Assembly (NCBI GenBank): GCA_944387145.1
Contig: CALXDU010000017.1
Coordinates: 1 to 33,268, forward strand
DNA length: 33,268 bases
Reading direction: 5' to 3'
From: an uncultured Oscillospiraceae bacterium
GTDB taxonomy: Bacteria > Bacillota > Clostridia > Oscillospirales > Oscillospiraceae
The notes below the pieces were generated by a model. It searched no databases and was not told where the DNA came from. It saw only the letters and a program-made list of their open reading frames with translations. The stretch's first letter is position 1, and each line of letters starts with the position of its first letter. The position numbers were made by a program, and so were the translations under genes. This document shows positions 30,153-33,268 of this stretch, piece after piece.

Positions 30153-31478
30153 TCAGATACTTTCTTTCACCACGGCAAGGCAGTGGATGCCATATCGGGC
30201 CAAAACCGCAAGGGCGTCGCCGGAGATTCGCTCTCCGCTGACCACCACCGGAACCGCTGGGGGGCAGGAGACTGTGGGAGCGCCGCAGATGCGCCCAAGG
30301 GCCTGGGACAGGGGAACTTCTTCCCAGGGGGAAAGCAGCGCCTGTCGGATGGACAGGACACGCTCCGGAGGGGCCATGGTGGATACAGTCATGGGCTGAG
30401 CCGGGCAGGGACACTGGGAAAGACCCTGGGCCGCCCGGAGAAAGTCTTCCTTTCGATTTCCCGGAGAAGCCATCAGCACCAGATAGTCCGGGTCTGCATA
30501 CTCCCATTCCACTCCCGCTTGCTTGACCCGCCGGGCAAGCTCCGTGCCCGGATACTCAGGGGAGGGAGAACAGACCACAATTTTCAGCGGCTCGCTCTTT
30601 GCCACCGTCCAGCCCTGACGGGAAAGCTGCTGCTTCAGCTCCGTGGCCCGGGTGACAGTCAAGGCAAACTGCTGCCTGGCATCCTGGGATAAAAACCGGT
30701 TGCAAAGATCCAGCGACTGCAAAATCAGGTAAGAAGGACTGGTGGAACCGAACAGCGCCAGGGCCTGCCGGGCTGCCAGATCTCCCACAAAATCCCCGGC
30801 AAGATGCAGATAAGCGCCGCCGGTGAGGACAGGGAGGGTCTTGTGGGCGGAGTCGCAGCAAAGGTCGGCGCCCAAATCCATGGGATGCTGGGGCGTGGGC
30901 AAAAAGTGCAGGTAAGCCCCATGGGCATTGTCCACCAGAAGCAGTACCCCATGCCGGTGACAAACTTCGGAAAGTTCGGCAATGGGCTGAATGTGCCCCA
31001 GGTAGTCCGGGGAGGTCAGATACACTCCCGCAGGCGGCGGGTCCATTTGAGACAGGGCCTGCTCCAGCATCTCCGGGGTTACGTCACAGCGCAGCAGCTG
31101 ATAGGGCTGGGGCCACAGCCACTGCACAGATAAGTCCAGCAGCGCCGCTGCGTGGACAAAGGCCTTGTGGGCATTCCGGGCTGCCAGAATGGTTTTCCGG
31201 CCTGTGGCCTGGAGGGCCAGGTGCAGCATGGCCTTCAGGCACTGGGAAGAGCCGCCGGCGCAGTAGTAGGTGTGCCGCGTCCCGAACAGGGACGCGGCAT
31301 TGCGTTCGCTCTGGGCAATAATTCCGTCAGCTTCATACAGAGAATCCGCACCCTGGATTTCCGTAATGTCCAGATTTTCACAGCCCAAAGGGCCTGCACC
31401 CTTGTGACCGGGCATGTGGAACCGGACAGGGTCTGCGGCGGCGTAGCGGCTGACAAAATCGAAAATCGGTGTGTTCAT
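30153..31478 (-). CDS. Orn/Lys/Arg decarboxylase-like PLP enzyme
   Basis: A 441-residue fold-type I PLP enzyme related to Orn/Lys/Arg decarboxylases. The N-terminal RFHMPGHKG is the family entry motif, IQGADSLYEADG follows, then YYCAGGSSQC near 71-80 for cofactor phosphate binding, LVDNAHGAYLHF with Asp183, and CDSAHKTLP with the PLP lysine Lys213. A short C-terminal domain (about 330-441) is present. It is at the short end for the family, whose members usually exceed 450 residues. In many Clostridia a gene of this type stands near tmk and holB. Here it is downstream of the SCIFF maturase, whose stop overlaps its ATG (ATGA), so the two are cotranslated. Substrate not assignable. Confidence 0.87.
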   Translation of the reverse strand: MNTPIFDFVSRYAAADPVRFHMPGHKGAGPLGCENLDITEIQGADSLYEADGIIAQSERNAASLFGTRHTYYCAGGSSQCLKAMLHLALQATGRKTILAARNAHKAFVHAAALLDLSVQWLWPQPYQLLRCDVTPEMLEQALSQMDPPPAGVYLTSPDYLGHIQPIAELSEVCHRHGVLLLVDNAHGAYLHFLPTPQHPMDLGADLCCDSAHKTLPVLTGGAYLHLAGDFVGDLAARQALALFGSTSPSYLILQSLDLCNRFLSQDARQQFALTVTRATELKQQLSRQGWTVAKSEPLKIVVCSPSPEYPGTELARRVKQAGVEWEYADPDYLVLMASPGNRKEDFLRAAQGLSQCPCPAQPMTVSTMAPPERVLSIRQALLSPWEEVPLSQALGRICGAPTVSCPPAVPVVVSGERISGDALAVLARYGIHCLAVVKESI

Positions 31479-32851
31479 CCCAGCTCTTTCTGGGCAATCT
31501 GGAGCATGATGGCGCACTCAATGCGCTTTTTGAACAGCTCACAGCCCTGGTGGTAAACACCGCTGATGCTGCCGGTGGCGTGGTAAGCGTTGGCAGCACA
31601 GCCGCCGGAGCAGTACAGCCGTGCCCAACAGTCCCGGCAATCCGGGCGGGAGTAGGCATTGCAGCTGCGGAATTCCTGACGGATGGCCTCGTTGGTGATG
31701 CCGTTCCAGATATCGCCCAGCTTGTACTTCTCTTCGCCCACGAACTGATGGCAGGGGTACAGATCGCCCCAGGGGGTCACAGCCACATATTCCGTGCCGC
31801 TGCCGCAGCCGGACAGACGCTTGTAGATGCACGGGCCGCCGCTCAGATCCAGCATGTAGTGGTAGAAGGTGAAGGGACGGCCTTCCTTGCGCCGCTTGAG
31901 CATTTCCTCGGCCAGAAGTTCATACTGCTCCTTGACCACCTGGATATCCTCGTCGGTCAGGGCAGCCGGGTCACCGGGGGCGCAGACCACCGGCTCCATG
32001 CTCAGCCGGTCAAAGCCCAGATCCGCCATGTGCAGCAGATCTTTGGTAAAGTCCGGATTGGCATGGGTGAAGGTGCCGCGCATGTAATATTCCTTGTCTC
32101 CACGACGCTTCACAAATTCCTGGAACTTGGGAACAATCCGGTCATAGCTTCCCTTGCCGGCATAGTCCACCCGCAGACGGTCATGAATCTCCTTGCGGCC
32201 GTCCAGACTCAGAACCACGTTGTGCATTTCCTTGTTGCAGAAATCGATTACATCGTCGTCCACCAGCATGCCGTTGGTGGTGAGGGTGAAGCGGAAGTTC
32301 TTGTTGTAAATCTTCTCCTGCTCCCGGGCGTAGGCCACCAACTGCTTGACCACGTCCCAGTTCATCAGAGGCTCGCCGCCGAAGAAGTCCACCTCCAGAT
32401 TCCGGCGGCTGCCGGAATTGGCGATGAGAAAATCAAAGGCCTGCTTTCCTACCTCGTAGGACATCAGCGCCCGATCGCCATGGTATTTTCCCTGGCTGGC
32501 GAAGCAGTAAGAGCAGTTGAGGTTGCAGGTATGGGCCACATGCAGACACATGGCTTTGATGACCTGGGGGCTGTGTTCCTTGTGGGTGGCGAGATCTTCA
32601 AAGGAATCCGGGCTGAAGAGCTTGCCCTGGGCTTCCAGAGCCTGAATATCTTCCAGACAGGCCCGGATTTCTGCTTCGTTGACCCCTTCCAGGTGACCAT
32701 ACTGCGCAAGCGTCTGGGCAATGAGGGCATCGGTGGGGGTGGTTTTGTATCCGGCAATCAGGTCGTATGCCACCTCATCCACCACATGGATGGAGCCGGA
32801 GCAGGAATCCAAAACAATGTTATATCCATTAAGCTTGTACTGATGTATCAT
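31475..32851 (-). CDS. SCIFF peptide thioether maturase (radical SAM/SPASM)
   Basis: A 458-residue radical SAM enzyme that installs a thioether link in the SCIFF peptide. An N-terminal peptide-binding (RRE-like) region (about 1-95) starts MIHQYKLNGYNIVLDSCSGS. The radical SAM cluster motif is Cys109-x3-Cys113-x2-Cys116 (CNLNCSYC), followed by DFFGGEPL and TLTTNGM. The C-terminal SPASM part has the cysteines expected to hold two extra 4Fe-4S clusters (YPCHQF, CNAYSRPDCRDCWARLYCSGGC). Length and motifs match CteB-type maturases. The strong AGGAGG site is 4 nt before the ATG. The precursor gene is directly upstream across a terminator-like hairpin. Confidence 0.95.
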   Translation of the reverse strand: MIHQYKLNGYNIVLDSCSGSIHVVDEVAYDLIAGYKTTPTDALIAQTLAQYGHLEGVNEAEIRACLEDIQALEAQGKLFSPDSFEDLATHKEHSPQVIKAMCLHVAHTCNLNCSYCFASQGKYHGDRALMSYEVGKQAFDFLIANSGSRRNLEVDFFGGEPLMNWDVVKQLVAYAREQEKIYNKNFRFTLTTNGMLVDDDVIDFCNKEMHNVVLSLDGRKEIHDRLRVDYAGKGSYDRIVPKFQEFVKRRGDKEYYMRGTFTHANPDFTKDLLHMADLGFDRLSMEPVVCAPGDPAALTDEDIQVVKEQYELLAEEMLKRRKEGRPFTFYHYMLDLSGGPCIYKRLSGCGSGTEYVAVTPWGDLYPCHQFVGEEKYKLGDIWNGITNEAIRQEFRSCNAYSRPDCRDCWARLYCSGGCAANAYHATGSISGVYHQGCELFKKRIECAIMLQIAQKELG

Positions 32852-32874
32852 GCGTTCCTCCTGTTATGCGCATA

Positions 32875-32902
32875 CAAAAAGCCGCCTGACTGCGACGGCT
32901 TT
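32875..32902 (-). terminator. Leaky terminator between SCIFF precursor and maturase
   Basis: On the minus strand, AAAGCCG pairs with CGGCTTT (11-nt loop) followed by TTTG. It lies 8 bp after the precursor stop and 21 bp before the maturase ribosome-site region. It may lower maturase output relative to the peptide. Confidence 0.75.
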
Positions 32903-32910
32903 CTGTGTAT

Positions 32911-33060
32911 TTACTTGTTTGCGTCCTTCTCGCACTGCTGGTTGACAACACCGCAGGAAGTCTTGCAGGCGGACTGGCAGGAAGTCTGGCACTCACCGCA
33001 GCCGCCGGTCTTGGCGCTCTGGCACAGGTTGCGGGTCTCGATCGTCTTGATTCTTTCCAT
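32911..33060 (-). CDS. SCIFF ribosomal peptide precursor
   Basis: A 49-residue peptide of the SCIFF family (six cysteines in forty-five residues), a near-universal RiPP of Clostridia. The leader MERIKTIETRNL matches the usual (M)KHIKT-type start. The core has Cys21, Cys24, Cys28, Cys32, Cys36 and Cys43 in the CGECQTSCQSACKTSC and NQQCEKD blocks, plus an extra Cys13. In the studied CteA peptide I recall the thioether joins Cys32 to Thr37; here the residue after KTSC is Gly37, not Thr. A GGAG site lies 8 nt before the ATG at 33060. The frame opens earlier at 33141, but those 27 codons contain a hydrophobic stretch unrelated to SCIFF and overlap the promoter. The function of SCIFF is unknown. 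Confidence 0.92.
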   Translation of the reverse strand: MERIKTIETRNLCQSAKTGGCGECQTSCQSACKTSCGVVNQQCEKDANK

Positions 33061-33131
33061 GAGAACATCTCCATTTTTCAAGATAGCATGCCCTCCGATA
33101 CACAGTAACAGAAAGCAAATAATCCATAAAA

Positions 33132-33160
33132 AGAGTATCATATTTCAGTCGTTTTGTCAA
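33132..33160 (-). promoter_or_regulatory. Promoter of the SCIFF operon
   Basis: A perfect TTGACA (33155-33160) on the minus strand, a 17-bp spacer and the extended -10 TGATACTCT (hexamer 33132-33137). The leader is about 65 nt and shows no clear riboswitch. Confidence 0.6.
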
Positions 33161-33268
33161 TCCAATTCCAGGCCCGGCAAAACGCTGGCGGTGTAGGTGT
33201 TACAATATGGCAATAGTAAACCCACTCTTTTGAAAGAGAGCTTCAGCGTCTGGGGATTCGGCACAAAC
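33161..33268. other. Unassigned intergenic sequence at the window edge
   Basis: I see no gene here. The plus strand has an extended -10-like TGTTACAAT (33198-33206). An ACGCTG/CAGCGT pair (33182-33187, 33244-33249) encloses a CTCTTT-TG-AAAGAG hairpin (33225-33238), so a structured leader or small RNA starting towards the right is possible. The only ATG (33208) reads eight codons. I could not match it to a riboswitch class I know. Confidence 0.35.

Noticed and set aside
31469-33196. Plus-strand frame of 575 codons opposite the SCIFF maturase
   Set aside because: Runs antisense to a radical SAM enzyme with all motifs and across the SCIFF gene; no homology recognised.
33161-33268. Cyclic-di-AMP (ydaO) or other known riboswitch
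   Set aside because: GCCGAATCC on the minus strand is suggestive, but the other conserved blocks are absent or outside the window.
1-33268. CRISPR arrays, prophage genes, integrases or toxin-antitoxin pairs
   Set aside because: No regular spaced repeats and no such gene families were seen anywhere in the window.

Overview
The window looks like a chromosomal segment from a GC-rich member of the Clostridia, probably Oscillospirales/Oscillospiraceae. The lineage call is inference. It rests on a SCIFF ribosomally made peptide with its radical-SAM maturase (a Clostridia hallmark), the Firmicute-type rimP-nusA-ylxR-L7Ae-infB-rbfA-nrnA-truB-ribF order, QueH instead of QueG, an ECF-type ThiT under a TPP riboswitch, and sigma-A-like promoters with strong AGGAGG Shine-Dalgarno sites. 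Almost all of it is compact housekeeping DNA. I see no phage, integrase, complete insertion sequence or CRISPR array.

Layout. 1-404: tRNA-Glu(CTC), then a 5S rRNA gene with its own promoter and terminator. 405-3099: a polytopic DUF6020-like membrane protein facing a DUF4349 lipoprotein, sharing a terminator. 3283-5904: queH, a THUMP-domain rRNA methyltransferase and a diacylglycerol-kinase-family lipid kinase in one tight operon. 5943-9319: a membrane-anchored GH25 lysozyme, two membrane proteins that carry zinc ribbons, and a YegP-like DUF1508 protein. 9424-11807 (minus strand): riboswitch-controlled thiT, a HIT protein, a small multidrug-export-like protein and a nicotinamidase-like hydrolase.

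11962-15356: murI, udk, a HAD phosphatase, a YhcH-family protein and a DUF89 protein, mostly overlapping by a few bases, so probably translationally coupled. 15554-17125: a monocistronic 4-alpha-glucanotransferase gene with a LacI-type palindrome at its transcription start. 17226-25314: the nusA-infB operon, which links ribosome maturation, elongation/termination control, translation initiation, nanoRNA turnover, tRNA pseudouridylation and FAD synthesis. It has a terminator-like leader hairpin and a large inverted repeat just before infB.

25412-30043: a CapA-family protein, then a coupled ppx-ppk pair for polyphosphate breakdown and synthesis. A ~60-bp element with IS3-like inverted ends follows. 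30153-33160 (minus strand): the SCIFF precursor, its maturase and an Orn/Lys/Arg-decarboxylase-like PLP enzyme. The maturase and PLP genes overlap by 4 bp. The SCIFF peptide has Gly where I recall the thioether-accepting Thr in the studied homologue. This operon is the most unusual item in the window. Promoters were found by eye from -35/-10 spacing and are predictions.
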